DNA of 64,000 bases from Micromonospora vinacea (GCF_015751785.1 NZ_JADOTY010000001.1:5518001-5582000), one strand, 5' to 3'. Positions 1-7,938 are shown, counted from the stretch's first letter. The notes: a model not told the origin generated them from the letters alone. Numbers and translations are program-made.

Positions 1-1334
1 CGCGGGTTGGGGAGCAACACGGCGTAGCCGGCGGCGGCCAACCACTGCGCGCTGGGGAACCAGAACAACTGGCAACGGTCGGCGTAGCGGTCGTACGGTC
101 CCCCGTGCACGATCGTGACCAGCGGGAACGGGCCCTCCGACGCGGTTCTTCCGACAGGCAGTACGAGCAGGCCGTCCAGGTCCAGGCCGTCGGTGGCGCG
201 GTAGGCCAGCGGTTGTTGCGTGCCGAGTGTGATGCCGTCCAGTTCCGGCCGGGCGTTGGTGATTCTTCGCAGCGGCCCGGTTGGCGCTCCGATGTGAACG
301 TTCGGGAGCTGATAGCGGGTGCCGGTGAGCACCGCGATTGTGTCGGCGGTAGGGGTGGTGGTGAGGTTGTCGAGGCGTCCGGCGTGATGCGACAGGGTCG
401 TGAGGTCGGTGGGGTCGAGCCGGGCCAGCGTCGTGTTCAGGCCGTCGGCGAACACCACCAGCGGGGCGGCGTCGGTCTGGCGAAGTTCGGTGGGGCACAT
501 CGTGCGATCAGCGGTGCGGTTGCGCAGGACGCGGCTGTCCATGGCCAGGTCGAACACGGCGGTGCCGGCCTGCAGAACCGGTGGGGTGAGCGCGATGTAA
601 GCGAGGTGCCAACCGTCCTCGCCCGGCCACCAGGCCAGAGATCGTGCGTCGGCCTCGACCGGTGCGAGATTCTCCGCGGTCCTGGTCGTCGGGTCGTACA
701 GGTGCAGTTGGCCGGTGCGCGGACCGTGGTCGTTGTCGGCGGTGGCCCAGGTCAGCACGGCGAGTGGACCGCCATCGGGGCGTTGCCGCAGTTCCACGAC
801 ATGCCGATCACCGAACACCTTCGGGGTGGTGACCCGGCCGGTGCGCAGGTCGAGCAGGCGCAACCGTGCACGCGGTTCGCGCTCGCCGACGACGATGGCG
901 TCGTCGCGGTCCCGGGCGCGACGCGCGCCCTGCTCGGTGGGTTCGTCCTCGGCGAGCAAGGCCACCAGGTCGGGGTCGGTGAGCGGCAGGTAGTCGATGA
1001 CGCCGCCGCGCCAGCCGGTCAACGTGGCCGTCGTGCCGTCGGTGAGGGTGAGCCCGTGTAGTTGCGGAATGCCGCGGTCGGCGCGGTCGGAGAGGAAGAA
1101 CAGCGTCTCCGAGTCGGCCGACCAGCGTGGCCGGGATTCGGTTGCGGTGTCGGTGGTCGCGCGACGCGGCGCGACGGCGGCATCGGTGTCGATGAGCCAG
1201 AGTTCGGTGTCGCTGTGGTCACCGGTGCGGCTGCTGGGAGCGAGGACGTAGCAGAGCAAGCGACCGTTCGGTGCGAGCGCCGGGGCCTGTGGAGCGCAAC
1301 CATCGACCACGAGCTCGGCGGTCAAACCCGTCAT
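1..1334 (-). CDS. S9-family (prolyl oligopeptidase-like) serine peptidase, N-terminal part
   Basis: The frame runs leftwards from an ATG at 1334 and is cut by the window edge after about 444 codons. Most of what is seen is a beta-propeller-like region rich in short hydrophobic strands and turns. It is followed by the beginning of an alpha/beta-hydrolase domain containing VTIVHGGPYDRYADR; HGGP is the usual oxyanion-hole motif of S9 peptidases. The catalytic Ser, Asp and His would lie beyond the window, so activity cannot be judged. There is no signal peptide, so a cytosolic peptidase acting on small peptides or acyl-amino acids is expected from the family. No strong ribosome-binding site precedes the ATG, so the exact start is uncertain. 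It diverges from the nucleotidyltransferase gene on its right. Confidence 0.8.
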   Translation of the reverse strand, partial: MTGLTAELVVDGCAPQAPALAPNGRLLCYVLAPSSRTGDHSDTELWLIDTDAAVAPRRATTDTATESRPRWSADSETLFFLSDRADRGIPQLHGLTLTDGTTATLTGWRGGVIDYLPLTDPDLVALLAEDEPTEQGARRARDRDDAIVVGEREPRARLRLLDLRTGRVTTPKVFGDRHVVELRQRPDGGPLAVLTWATADNDHGPRTGQLHLYDPTTRTAENLAPVEADARSLAWWPGEDGWHLAYIALTPPVLQAGTAVFDLAMDSRVLRNRTADRTMCPTELRQTDAAPLVVFADGLNTTLARLDPTDLTTLSHHAGRLDNLTTTPTADTIAVLTGTRYQLPNVHIGAPTGPLRRITNARPELDGITLGTQQPLAYRATDGLDLDGLLVLPVGRTASEGPFPLVTIVHGGPYDRYADRCQLFWFPSAQWLAAAGYAVLLPNP

Positions 1335-1531
1335 GCGGTGAGTCTGCCAGCATCCACAGAACGCCATGCGATCCCTCCGCTGCCGGATCGACGCACCGGC
1401 GAGTTCCCGTTGCGAGTGGCGAGGCATGATGTCCTCATGGACGCGTCCGCCAGCCATGGCGCGAGCGAGAACGGCTCGTCGCCGCCTGAGCCGCGTGTCT
1501 TCCGCAGCCGGGGCAAGTAGAGCGTGACCTG

Positions 1532-2296
1532 ATGTTCTCCGTAGAGGAACGCGACCTGATCCAGCGGCGGCTGCTGCACCTGGCGGAACAAGATCCCGCT
1601 GTCGTCGCCGCCGCGATCACCGGCTCGCACGCCACAAACGATGAGGATCGCTGGTCGGACATCGATCTGGCCTTCGGGATCAGCGGTCCGCTCGACGCCG
1701 TCCTGCAACGCTGGACCCAACAGATGTATCAGGACTTCACGGCGGTCCACCACTGGGATCTGAGGTCCGGGTCTGCGATCTACCGGGTGTTCCTGCTGCC
1801 TCGCTGCCTGGAAGTCGACCTCTCGTTCAGCCCGGAGGCCGAGTTCGGGGCGCGCGGCCCGAGTTGGCGACTCATATTCGGGCGATCCACTGCACCCCCA
1901 GCTCCCGCGCCGAGCGGCCACGACGAGATGGCCGGCCTGGCATGGCACCACGCGCTACACGCAAGGATCAGCATCGAACGAGGCAGATACTGGCAAGCGG
2001 AGCACTGGATCAGCGCCCTGCGCACCCAGACAATCGCCCTCGCCTGCCAACGACTGGGCCACTCCACCAGCTACGCCAAAGGCGCGCACCTACTGCCCGG
2101 CGAGATCACCGGACCGCTCGAACCGACACTGGTCCGCTCCATTGACGAGCCCGAGTTACGCCGTGCGCTCTCGGCCGCCGCAGCGGCCCTGACCGCGGAA
2201 CTCACTCGCACGGACCCGACCCTGGCCGCTCGGCTACGCCCGATTCTCACCGACCTTGCCGCGATCGTTGGGCCGCCGCAAACCAGCGAGCCGTAG
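1532..2296 (+). CDS. nucleotidyltransferase-domain protein
   Basis: A 254-residue protein with the polymerase-beta-type nucleotidyltransferase signature near residues 30-46: ITGSHATNDEDRWSDIDLAF, i.e. GS followed by the metal-binding D-x-D pair. This fold is shared by aminoglycoside adenylyltransferases and MNT-type antitoxins; the helical C-terminal half (WHHALHARISIERGRYWQAEH) resembles the substrate-binding part of the aminoglycoside-modifying group. It may transfer a nucleotide to a small molecule or a protein, but the substrate cannot be read from the sequence. No HEPN partner gene is adjacent, which argues against a MNT/HEPN toxin-antitoxin pair. The ribosome-binding site before the ATG is weak. 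It stands alone between divergent and convergent neighbours. Confidence 0.75.
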   Translation: MFSVEERDLIQRRLLHLAEQDPAVVAAAITGSHATNDEDRWSDIDLAFGISGPLDAVLQRWTQQMYQDFTAVHHWDLRSGSAIYRVFLLPRCLEVDLSFSPEAEFGARGPSWRLIFGRSTAPPAPAPSGHDEMAGLAWHHALHARISIERGRYWQAEHWISALRTQTIALACQRLGHSTSYAKGAHLLPGEITGPLEPTLVRSIDEPELRRALSAAAAALTAELTRTDPTLAARLRPILTDLAAIVGPPQTSEP

Positions 2297-2526
2297 GCCG
2301 AGTTGCCTCAGAAACACTGAGACCCCGGCCTTGCCTGTCCCCCGCACTGCGACACCGCAGCCAGCACCGCATGCGCCCCGGACTGCTACCGAGCCGCCAA
2401 CGCCGTGTTCATCGACGCCTCACGCCGACATCCGCCTGGCGCGGCCGTTCGGTGGTGGCATGGTGGCCGCCGTCGATGGGACGTGACTCGTCGTCCCGCT
2501 CCGCACGCGGGTCGCGGCGCCGATGG
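2297..2526. other. intergenic stretch without recognised gene
   Basis: About 230 bases between the nucleotidyltransferase stop and the HxlR stop. Short frames exist on both strands but none has a convincing ribosome-binding site or recognisable motif. One plus-strand frame encodes a Cys-containing segment that could be a decayed gene end, but this is only a guess. Confidence 0.4.
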
Positions 2527-2988
2527 TCAAGATCTTGGGTGGGCGCCAGGCCCGGGCAACAGGTCGATGTCCGTAGCCCGCATGGGCTGTTCGCACTCCG
2601 AGCACCGTAGTTCCACATGACTGACCTTGCCGCAGGCGTGGTGGCGGTAGAGCACCGGCGGGCCGGCCTCGCCCGCCGTCCACCGGTCACCCCACCGCAC
2701 CATGACAAGCAGCAGATCACATAGCTCCCTGCCCTTTTCGGTGAGCAGGTATTCGTGCCGGACCGGCCGGGCGGAATACTCACTCCGGGCCAGGACGCCC
2801 TGTTCGACCAGCCAGTTCAGCCGCTCGGCGAGCACCTTGCGGGACATGCCGAGTCCCCGCTGGAGTTGCTCGAAGCGGTGCGTGCCGGCGTAGACGTCCC
2901 GCAAGATCAGCGGCGACCACGGCTCACCGATGACGTCGAGGGTGCGGGCGATCGAACACGCCATGGCGCCGAATTGCGTTCGCTGCAT
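2527..2988 (-). CDS. HxlR-family transcriptional regulator
   Basis: A 153-residue winged-helix protein. Residues 10-110 match the HxlR pattern: an N-terminal Cys (MACSIARTLDVIGEPWSPLILRD), then FEQLQRGLGMSRKVLAERLNWL as the recognition region, then the wing VRHEYLLTEKGREL. HxlR proteins sense electrophiles or oxidants, often through the N-terminal Cys, and usually control the adjacent gene. After the HTH there is a C-terminal tail with CGKVSHVELRCSEC, a CxxC-type pair together with an earlier Cys, which may bind zinc. The gene diverges from the DUF899-PPOX pair, and two related 15-bp palindromes sit in the shared upstream region, so that pair is its likely target and it probably also controls itself. 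Confidence 0.9.
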   Translation of the reverse strand: MQRTQFGAMACSIARTLDVIGEPWSPLILRDVYAGTHRFEQLQRGLGMSRKVLAERLNWLVEQGVLARSEYSARPVRHEYLLTEKGRELCDLLLVMVRWGDRWTAGEAGPPVLYRHHACGKVSHVELRCSECEQPMRATDIDLLPGPGAHPRS

Positions 2989-3009
2989 GACGCCACGATA
3001 CGCAAGGTG

Positions 3010-3024
3010 GTTCCTTCAAGGAAC
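3010..3024. promoter_or_regulatory. HxlR operator copy 1 (perfect palindrome)
   Basis: GTTCCTTCAAGGAAC: two perfect 7-base arms around a single central base, 22 bases upstream of the HxlR start. It is the better of two related sites in this divergent promoter and is the likely autoregulatory operator. Confidence 0.65.
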
Positions 3025-3050
3025 TGACTCTGTTAGCGTCACATCAGTCC

Positions 3051-3065
3051 GTCCCCTCAAGGAAC
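3051..3065. promoter_or_regulatory. HxlR operator copy 2 (13/15 match)
   Basis: GTCCCCTCAAGGAAC differs from copy 1 at two bases in the left half. Its start is 41 bases from that of copy 1, about four helical turns, so two dimers could bind the same DNA face. Flanking GTCCGT/ACGGAC arms extend the symmetry to 23 bases. It lies about 50 bases before the DUF899 start. Confidence 0.6.
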
Positions 3066-3115
3066 GGACCAGTCTGTGCCCCTCCACGCGCTCATGGAAG
3101 CCGAAAGAGGCCCCT

Positions 3116-3784
3116 ATGAACCATCCGCCGATCGTGCCGACCGGGGACTGGCAAGACGCAGTGAACACCTTGCGCGTCCACGAAAAGGCACTCACCCGTC
3201 AGCTCGACGCAGTGGCCGCGGCACGTCGCCGGCTGCCGATGACGCCGGTCGAGCAGGACTACGTGTTCGAGGGCCCGTCCGGGCCTGCCAGTCTGACCGA
3301 CTTGTTCCAAGGCCGCCGCCAGCTCATCGTGTACACCTTCATGTGGCACGGCGTCGACGCTGTCTGCTCCGGCTGCTCGATGTTCACCGACAACGTCGGA
3401 CACCCGGCCCACCTCAACGCTCGCGACGTCACCCTGGCGTTGACGTCCCAGGGCCCACTGGACGTCCTGCTGGCGCTGCGGCGGCGAATGGGTTGGGCAC
3501 TGCCCTGGTACTCGTCACTGAACAACAGCTTCAACGCCGACATGGGAACCGGTGACGGATTCGCGCTGAACGTGTTCCTCCGTGCCGACGACCGGATCTT
3601 CCGCACGTACACCACCACCGCCCGGGGCGTGGAACGGCTCGGCAGTAACTGGTCCTTCCTCGACCTGACGCCATACGGCCGGCAGGAGACCTGGGAGGAC
3701 TCGCCGGAAGGCTGGCCGCAGACCCAGCCCTACCAGTGGTGGCGGCTGCACGACGAGTACGACGTGACCGAGGATCCATCATGA
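3116..3784 (+). CDS. DUF899 thioredoxin-like protein
   Basis: A 222-residue member of the DUF899 family, which has a thioredoxin-like fold. The family hallmark is visible at residues 75-93 (FMWHGVDAVCSGCSMFTDN), with the Cys pair C84-S-G-C87 placed like a redox-active CxxC. It is predicted cytosolic and probably acts in thiol or peroxide chemistry, but no substrate is established for the family. The ATG at 3116 was chosen over upstream in-frame starts because it begins the conserved protein and lies past the HxlR operators. The stop overlaps the start of the PPOX gene (ATGA), so the two are translationally coupled. Control by the divergent HxlR repressor is inferred. Confidence 0.85.
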   Translation: MNHPPIVPTGDWQDAVNTLRVHEKALTRQLDAVAAARRRLPMTPVEQDYVFEGPSGPASLTDLFQGRRQLIVYTFMWHGVDAVCSGCSMFTDNVGHPAHLNARDVTLALTSQGPLDVLLALRRRMGWALPWYSSLNNSFNADMGTGDGFALNVFLRADDRIFRTYTTTARGVERLGSNWSFLDLTPYGRQETWEDSPEGWPQTQPYQWWRLHDEYDVTEDPS

Positions 3785-4308
3785 GAGTCGACACGCCAGT
3801 CGCCGAGCTCCTCTTCCACGAGGAAGATGCGACACCCTTCAACACCGACGTGGCGACCCTCAAGACCTGGAGCCAGGCACTGGCCTGTCTGGAGTCGGCC
3901 CCCAAGTGTTGGCTGTCCACTGTGGCACCGGACGGCCGTCCCCATGCCGCGCCGGTGATGGTGGTGCTGGTGGACGGGGCGCCGTGCATTGCGAGCCGCC
4001 CGAACTCCCGCAAGAGCCGAAACCTGGCCCGCAACCCCCGCGCTGTCATCACAGTGAGCGGCGACGACCTCGACCTGGTGGTGAGCGCTGACGCTCACCA
4101 GGTGTCGGGCGGCGCCGCGCTACGCCAGGTGGCCGCCGCCTTCGCGACAAAGTACGACTGGACGTTCACCATCAGGGACGACCGAGTCTGTGACGAAAGT
4201 CTGCCGGGATCGCCCCAGTACGCCTTCTACGAGGTCTCCCCCGTCCGGGCCTTCGGCTACGGCCCGGACGGGCTGACCGCGACCCGTTGGCGGTTCAACA
4301 GCACCTGA
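3781..4308 (+). CDS. pyridoxamine 5'-phosphate oxidase-fold (PPOX) protein
   Basis: A 175-residue split-barrel flavin-binding protein of the PPOX/FMN-binding superfamily. Residues 40-85 (CWLSTVAPDGRPHAAPVMVV, then SRPNSRKSRNLARNP) match the beta-barrel core and the phosphate-binding segment, followed by AVITVSGDDLDLVVSADA. Many actinobacterial relatives use F420 or FMN to reduce or detoxify small molecules; which cofactor is used here cannot be told. It starts inside the stop of the DUF899 gene (4-base overlap) and forms a two-gene operon with it. The operon ends at a strong hairpin shared with the convergent rox gene. Confidence 0.85.
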   Translation: MRVDTPVAELLFHEEDATPFNTDVATLKTWSQALACLESAPKCWLSTVAPDGRPHAAPVMVVLVDGAPCIASRPNSRKSRNLARNPRAVITVSGDDLDLVVSADAHQVSGGAALRQVAAAFATKYDWTFTIRDDRVCDESLPGSPQYAFYEVSPVRAFGYGPDGLTATRWRFNST

Positions 4309-4336
4309 CTGATTGACACTCGCGTCCAGCCTCACA

Positions 4337-4391
4337 CCATCAGTGACCGCTCGGAGCGACCCGGAGCGTCGTCCCGAGCGGTCACTGATGG
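4337..4391. terminator. bidirectional hairpin terminator
   Basis: An 18-bp perfect stem (4337-4354 with 4374-4391, beginning CCATCAGTGACCGC) around a 19-base loop, placed between the convergent PPOX and rox genes. There is no T-tract, as is usual in actinomycetes; it can serve both strands. Confidence 0.75.
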
Positions 4392-4427
4392 TTGCTCGCA
4401 CTCCTCGACCTCGACGCCGGCCTGAGA

Positions 4428-5966
4428 TCAGTGGGCGGGCTCACCGAACCAGCGGGAGAGGTGCTCGTCCAGGTCCTGCTGATCGTCACCGATCCAGGCG
4501 ACGTGCCCGTCGGGACGCAGCAGGACACAGGGGACGTCCAGCTCCGCGGTGGGATCCGCCAGGTGATCGACCCGGTCTGACCAGCCGCCGACGGTCAGGC
4601 GCTCGGTGCGGTCCAACAGCAGGCCGCGGCCCTGGTGCAGCAGACCGTACAGGTGGCCCTGTTTCACGTCGATGTCGCGCAGGCGGCGACCGACGAGGTC
4701 GGGGCCCGCGCCGAAGTCGTAGCGGATACCGATGGCGGTGATCTTCTCAAGCAGATGGAGGTTCACCTCGTCGAAGTCCATCAACTCGATGAGCAGTCTC
4801 CGCACCGCCTGCGGGCCTGGCTCGGTGGACAGCAGTTCCGTCTGGGCTCGGGTGTTGTCCAGCACCTCCTCGGCGACCGGGCGCCGTTCGGCCTGGTAGG
4901 TGTCCAGCAGTGTCTCCGGCGCCCAGCCGCGGATCCGCGCGGCCAGTTTCCAGCCGAGGTTGAATGCGTCCTGAACGCCGAGGTTGAGGCCCTGTCCGCC
5001 GATGGGCGGATGGATGTGCGCCGCGTCGCCGGCCAGCAGCACCCGCCCGACCCGATAACGGTCGGCCAGCCGCATGGCATCGCCGAAGCGGGACAACCAG
5101 CGCGGGGAGTGCACACCGAAGTCGGTCCCGGCGATGGCGCGCAACTGGCGCTTGAAATCCTCGAGGGTGGGCGGTTCGGCGCGGTCACCGACGCCGGCGG
5201 CGGGCACGAGGACGCTGTAGACCCCAACGCCAACCGGCCGGAGCCAGAATCGCTGATGGGTCTCGCGGATCTCGGCCACCTTGACGGCGATCTCCTCCTG
5301 GGGCACGCCCACTTCCATCTCGCCCATCAGGCTCTCGGTCCGCGCGGCCTCGCCGGGGAAGCCGACACCGAGGAGTTTGCGCACCGTGCTGCGCCCGCCG
5401 TCGCAGCCGACGAGGTAGCGCGACCGCAGCCGTTCCCCGTCGGCCAGCTCGACTGTCACACCCTCGTCGTCCTGCTCGAAACCGGCGACCGCACGGCCGC
5501 GCCGGACCTGCGCGCCCAGTTCGGTGGCGTGTTGTTCGAGTAGACGTTCGATGACCGGCTGCCGGACGCCCAAGAGGTAGGCGTACCGGGAGTCCAGGCC
5601 CTTGGGCGCGGGCTTGGGGATGGCGGCGAAGAAGGCGCTGGCCGGACGCTGCCGCCCGTGCGGGAGGATGCGTTCCAACAGCCCGCGCATCGCCATCAGC
5701 TCCAGACTGCGAATGTGCAGGCCGACGATGCGGGCGGCCGACGGCGGCTCGGTCTCCTTCTCCAGAACGAGTACCCGGACATCGTGCAGCCGCAGCTCGG
5801 CGGCGAGCATCGCGCCGGTCGGCCCGCACCCGGCGATGATCACGTCGTACGCGGGGGACGCGCTGTCGGTGCCGGAAGTCGACGACGATGGGCGGCCGCT
5901 GACGGTGGAGTCGGTCTCGACCGGGTCGGTCGACGGCGGCTCGGCGGTGAATTGCGGAGGGTGCAT
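4428..5966 (-). CDS. rox: rifampin monooxygenase (Rox-type flavin hydroxylase)
   Basis: A 512-residue FAD-dependent class A monooxygenase. FAD-binding GCGPTG is at about residues 46-51; the DG motif lies in RYLVGCDGGRSTVRKLLGVG and the second FAD motif in LLAGDAAHIHPPIGGQGLNLG. Stretches such as VHSPRWLSRFGDA, LLSTEPGPQAVRRLL and the C-terminal VLLRPDGHVAWIGDDQQDL agree closely, from memory, with characterised rifampin monooxygenases. Those enzymes hydroxylate the rifamycin naphthyl ring and inactivate the drug. About 40 Ser/Thr/Pro-rich residues precede the core. The ATG at 5966 is preferred over a TTG at 5999 because GAGAGG sits eight bases before it. A leader peptide and hairpin lie immediately upstream. 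Confidence 0.88.
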   Translation of the reverse strand: MHPPQFTAEPPSTDPVETDSTVSGRPSSSTSGTDSASPAYDVIIAGCGPTGAMLAAELRLHDVRVLVLEKETEPPSAARIVGLHIRSLELMAMRGLLERILPHGRQRPASAFFAAIPKPAPKGLDSRYAYLLGVRQPVIERLLEQHATELGAQVRRGRAVAGFEQDDEGVTVELADGERLRSRYLVGCDGGRSTVRKLLGVGFPGEAARTESLMGEMEVGVPQEEIAVKVAEIRETHQRFWLRPVGVGVYSVLVPAAGVGDRAEPPTLEDFKRQLRAIAGTDFGVHSPRWLSRFGDAMRLADRYRVGRVLLAGDAAHIHPPIGGQGLNLGVQDAFNLGWKLAARIRGWAPETLLDTYQAERRPVAEEVLDNTRAQTELLSTEPGPQAVRRLLIELMDFDEVNLHLLEKITAIGIRYDFGAGPDLVGRRLRDIDVKQGHLYGLLHQGRGLLLDRTERLTVGGWSDRVDHLADPTAELDVPCVLLRPDGHVAWIGDDQQDLDEHLSRWFGEPAH

Positions 5967-6019
5967 AGGTGTTGCCTCTCGGGAGTGCCGTGTTGGCAAG
6001 GCGCTCCCGGCGACACCTA
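5966..6019 (-). promoter_or_regulatory. rox leader hairpin enclosing the ribosome-binding site
   Basis: On the minus strand, TAGGTGT (6019-6013) pairs with ACACCTA (5972-5966), whose last base is the A of the rox ATG. Inside it, GGGAG pairs with CTCCC and TGCC with GGCA. The GAGAGG ribosome-binding site lies in the 3' half between the paired segments. An alternative TTGCC/GGCAA pairing is also possible. The layout fits an attenuator that hides the rox start. Confidence 0.6.
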
Positions 6020-6021
6020 CG

Positions 6022-6075
6022 TCAATCGCCCGACCGTGACGGCAGGGGGAGCACCCACATCGCTACAACGTTCAT
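6022..6075 (-). CDS. 17-residue leader peptide upstream of rox
   Basis: A short frame encoding MNVVAMWVLPLPSRSGD, preceded by a near-ideal ribosome-binding site (GAGGAGGTGAG, eight bases from AGGAGG to the ATG). It ends at 6022, three bases before the rox leader hairpin begins on the transcript and 56 bases before the rox ATG. The strong initiation signal, short length, and position directly ahead of a structure covering the rox start are typical of attenuation leaders. It has no recognised homologue and could also be chance. It lies 87 bases after the TetR stop, so it might be read from the TetR promoter or its own. Confidence 0.55.
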   Translation of the reverse strand: MNVVAMWVLPLPSRSGD

Positions 6076-6162
6076 GGGTCTCACCTCCTCGGGCGGTGTC
6101 GCGGTCAGCTGCAAGCTATCTCCCCCGGCCTGCTCCCGTCGACTGGTTTCCCGGTCAGGTGA

Positions 6163-6876
6163 TCACGGCGTCGGGTGGGCCAGGGATCGGTGCAGCCACT
6201 CGGCCATCAGCGCGCGTTCGGCATCGGTGAGCCCCGGGAGGTCGGGCAGCACCGTCGCGAAGGTCACCGCGACCGCGTTCGTGGTCGTGTCGGGTGTCGC
6301 CGGAGCTGTCGCCAGAATGCTGGTGAGCACGGCCTCGAGCATGGCCTCGCCCAGGCCGATGTCGCGCTGGTCGGCGGGCATTCCCAGCAGGGTGAGGATG
6401 GTTCCGTTGCCCGCAGAGTGGATCATCAGGAGCGCACGCTGCTCGTCGACCCGGAGGAGGCCGGCTTCGGCGAGTCGCCGGACGCGGCGACGGAGCACGT
6501 CGAGGCCGGCGACCGTTGCCGGCGAGGGCGCTGCGCTCCCCCGTGCGGCGAGCAGCGCGTACAGCTCGGGGTTTGTCAGGCCGAACTCCACGTGCGCGCG
6601 CCATCCGGAGCGCAGGTCCGCGACGGGGTCGCCCGTCGCGACGTCCGCTGCGGCCGATTTGCCGCTGACGTAGGCGGCCATGACGTGTTCGGCGACCGCG
6701 TCGATGAGGCCGTCCTTGTCGCCGAACAGGCGATAGATGGTCGGTGCCTGCACGCCCGCGGCCTGGGCGACGGCGCGCGTGGTCACCGCGTTCGCGCCCT
6801 TCTCCCGCAGCAGTTGGGTCGCTGCCGCGACGATGCCCGCACGGACGTCGTCGCGGGTGTCCTGCGTCGTCACCAT
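6163..6876 (-). CDS. TetR-family transcriptional regulator
   Basis: A 237-residue one-component repressor. The N-terminal helix-turn-helix is clear at residues 8-55: VRAGIVAAATQLLREKGANA, then TTRAVAQAAGVQAPTIYRLFGDKDGL. The remaining helical domain would bind a ligand that is not identifiable. It diverges from the NmrA-like reductase gene, and a long perfect inverted repeat lies between them, so the reductase is the probable target, with autoregulation. On its own strand it is upstream of the rox leader, and read-through into rox is possible because no obvious hairpin separates them. Confidence 0.92.
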   Translation of the reverse strand: MVTTQDTRDDVRAGIVAAATQLLREKGANAVTTRAVAQAAGVQAPTIYRLFGDKDGLIDAVAEHVMAAYVSGKSAAADVATGDPVADLRSGWRAHVEFGLTNPELYALLAARGSAAPSPATVAGLDVLRRRVRRLAEAGLLRVDEQRALLMIHSAGNGTILTLLGMPADQRDIGLGEAMLEAVLTSILATAPATPDTTTNAVAVTFATVLPDLPGLTDAERALMAEWLHRSLAHPTP

Positions 6877-6894
6877 GAACCGATGCTAACAGCG

Positions 6895-6951
6895 CCTTGT
6901 TATCTGTGAATTATCGGTGCTAGCGTTCGCGACGTAACGCCGATAACAAGG
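6895..6951. promoter_or_regulatory. TetR operator region, nested inverted repeats
   Basis: CCTTGTTATC (6895-6904) is repeated inverted as GATAACAAGG (6942-6951), and TTATCGG (6911-6917) as CCGATAA (6940-6946). The right arm overlaps the AAGGAG ribosome-binding site of the reductase gene, so bound repressor would cover it. The left arm is 19 bases from the TetR start. Confidence 0.65.
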
Positions 6952-6961
6952 AGTGTTCATC

Positions 6962-7825
6962 ATGATCGTCGTCACCGGTGCCACCGGCCAGCTGGGGTCC
7001 CAGATCGTCGACCGGCTGCTCGACCGGCTGCCACCCGACGCCGTCGGGGTGAGCGTGCGCGACGTCGACAGGGCCGCGGGCCTCGCCGAGCGTGGGGTGC
7101 GGGTACGCGCCGGAGACTTCACCGACCCGGCGACGCTGGGGCACGCCTTCGAGGGTGCCGACAAGGTCCTCGTCGTCTCCGCCGCCATCCGCGGCCCCGG
7201 CGCGCTCGTCGCCAACCGCGCCGCCATCGACGCCGCCCGCGCCGTGGGAGCCAAGCGGATCCTGTACACCAGCCACCAGGCCGCCTCCCGGAACTCGCTC
7301 TTCGCCGCCCAGCCCACGCACGCCGTCACCGAGGAGCACCTCGCCGGGCTGGGGGTTCCCTTCACCGCCCTGCGCAACGGGTTCTACGCGAGCACGCTCA
7401 GCTTCTCCATCGGTACCGCGCTGGAGACCGGTCGACTCGTGGCGCCGGCGGACGGCCCGGTGTCCTGGACCGCGCACGCCGACCTGGCCGAGGCCGCAGC
7501 CGTCGCCCTGACCGAGGAGGGGCTGCTCGACGGGGTCACGGCACCGCTGACCGCCGGGGAGATGCTCGACCTCGAAGCGGTGGCCGCCATCCTCAGCGAC
7601 GTCACGGGCCGCACCGTCAAACGTGTCGTCGTCGACGACGACCAGTGGCGGGCGTCCGCCATCGAGCGGGGCATGCCCGCGGCGGCGGCCGACTTCACCC
7701 TCGGCATGTACCGCGCGGCGCGAGAAGGCGAGTTCGCCGTGACCGACCCGATGCTGGAGACAGTCATCGGTCACCGCCCGACATCGGTCCGCTCGGTGAT
7801 CGAGGCCATCGTCGCCCAGCGCTGA
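6962..7825 (+). CDS. NmrA-like NAD(P)-binding reductase (atypical SDR)
   Basis: A 287-residue protein starting MIVVTGATGQLGSQIVDRLL, the Rossmann GxxGxxG of the atypical short-chain dehydrogenase group (NmrA / quinone-oxidoreductase 2-like). ADGPVSWTAHADLAEAAAVAL in the middle is typical of the group. These proteins use NAD(P)H to reduce quinones or act as redox sensors; they lack the classical YxxxK pair. The ATG at 6962 is preferred because AAGGAG lies eight bases upstream. It is transcribed away from the TetR gene and is the likely TetR target. A hairpin overlapping the stop codon ends the unit. Confidence 0.85.
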   Translation: MIVVTGATGQLGSQIVDRLLDRLPPDAVGVSVRDVDRAAGLAERGVRVRAGDFTDPATLGHAFEGADKVLVVSAAIRGPGALVANRAAIDAARAVGAKRILYTSHQAASRNSLFAAQPTHAVTEEHLAGLGVPFTALRNGFYASTLSFSIGTALETGRLVAPADGPVSWTAHADLAEAAAVALTEEGLLDGVTAPLTAGEMLDLEAVAAILSDVTGRTVKRVVVDDDQWRASAIERGMPAAAADFTLGMYRAAREGEFAVTDPMLETVIGHRPTSVRSVIEAIVAQR

Positions 7826-7848
7826 CGCGCTCGCGAGCCGGTCAGCGC
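7819..7848. terminator. hairpin overlapping the reductase stop codon
   Basis: GCGCTGAC (7819-7826) pairs with GTCAGCGC (7841-7848), and the loop holds the self-complementary GCTCGCGAGC. The stop codon lies in the left arm. Likely terminator of the NmrA-like gene. Confidence 0.6.
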
Positions 7849-7938
7849 AGCATCGTCCGGGTCATTCGACGGGTGGCGACGTACATCGTTCCTCGTGGAT
7901 TTGACCCTCGACCGGGTCGAGACCCGACCATCGGCGAC

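Noticed and set aside
1062..1520. Plus-strand frame ending RVFRSRGK before the nucleotidyltransferase
   Set aside because: Mostly opposite the S9 peptidase gene; the part beyond it has no motif or supported start.
6019..6170. Rifamycin-associated element expected upstream of rox
   Set aside because: No CTTG-CGG-CAAG inverted repeat of that type was found; the only local symmetry is the leader hairpin.
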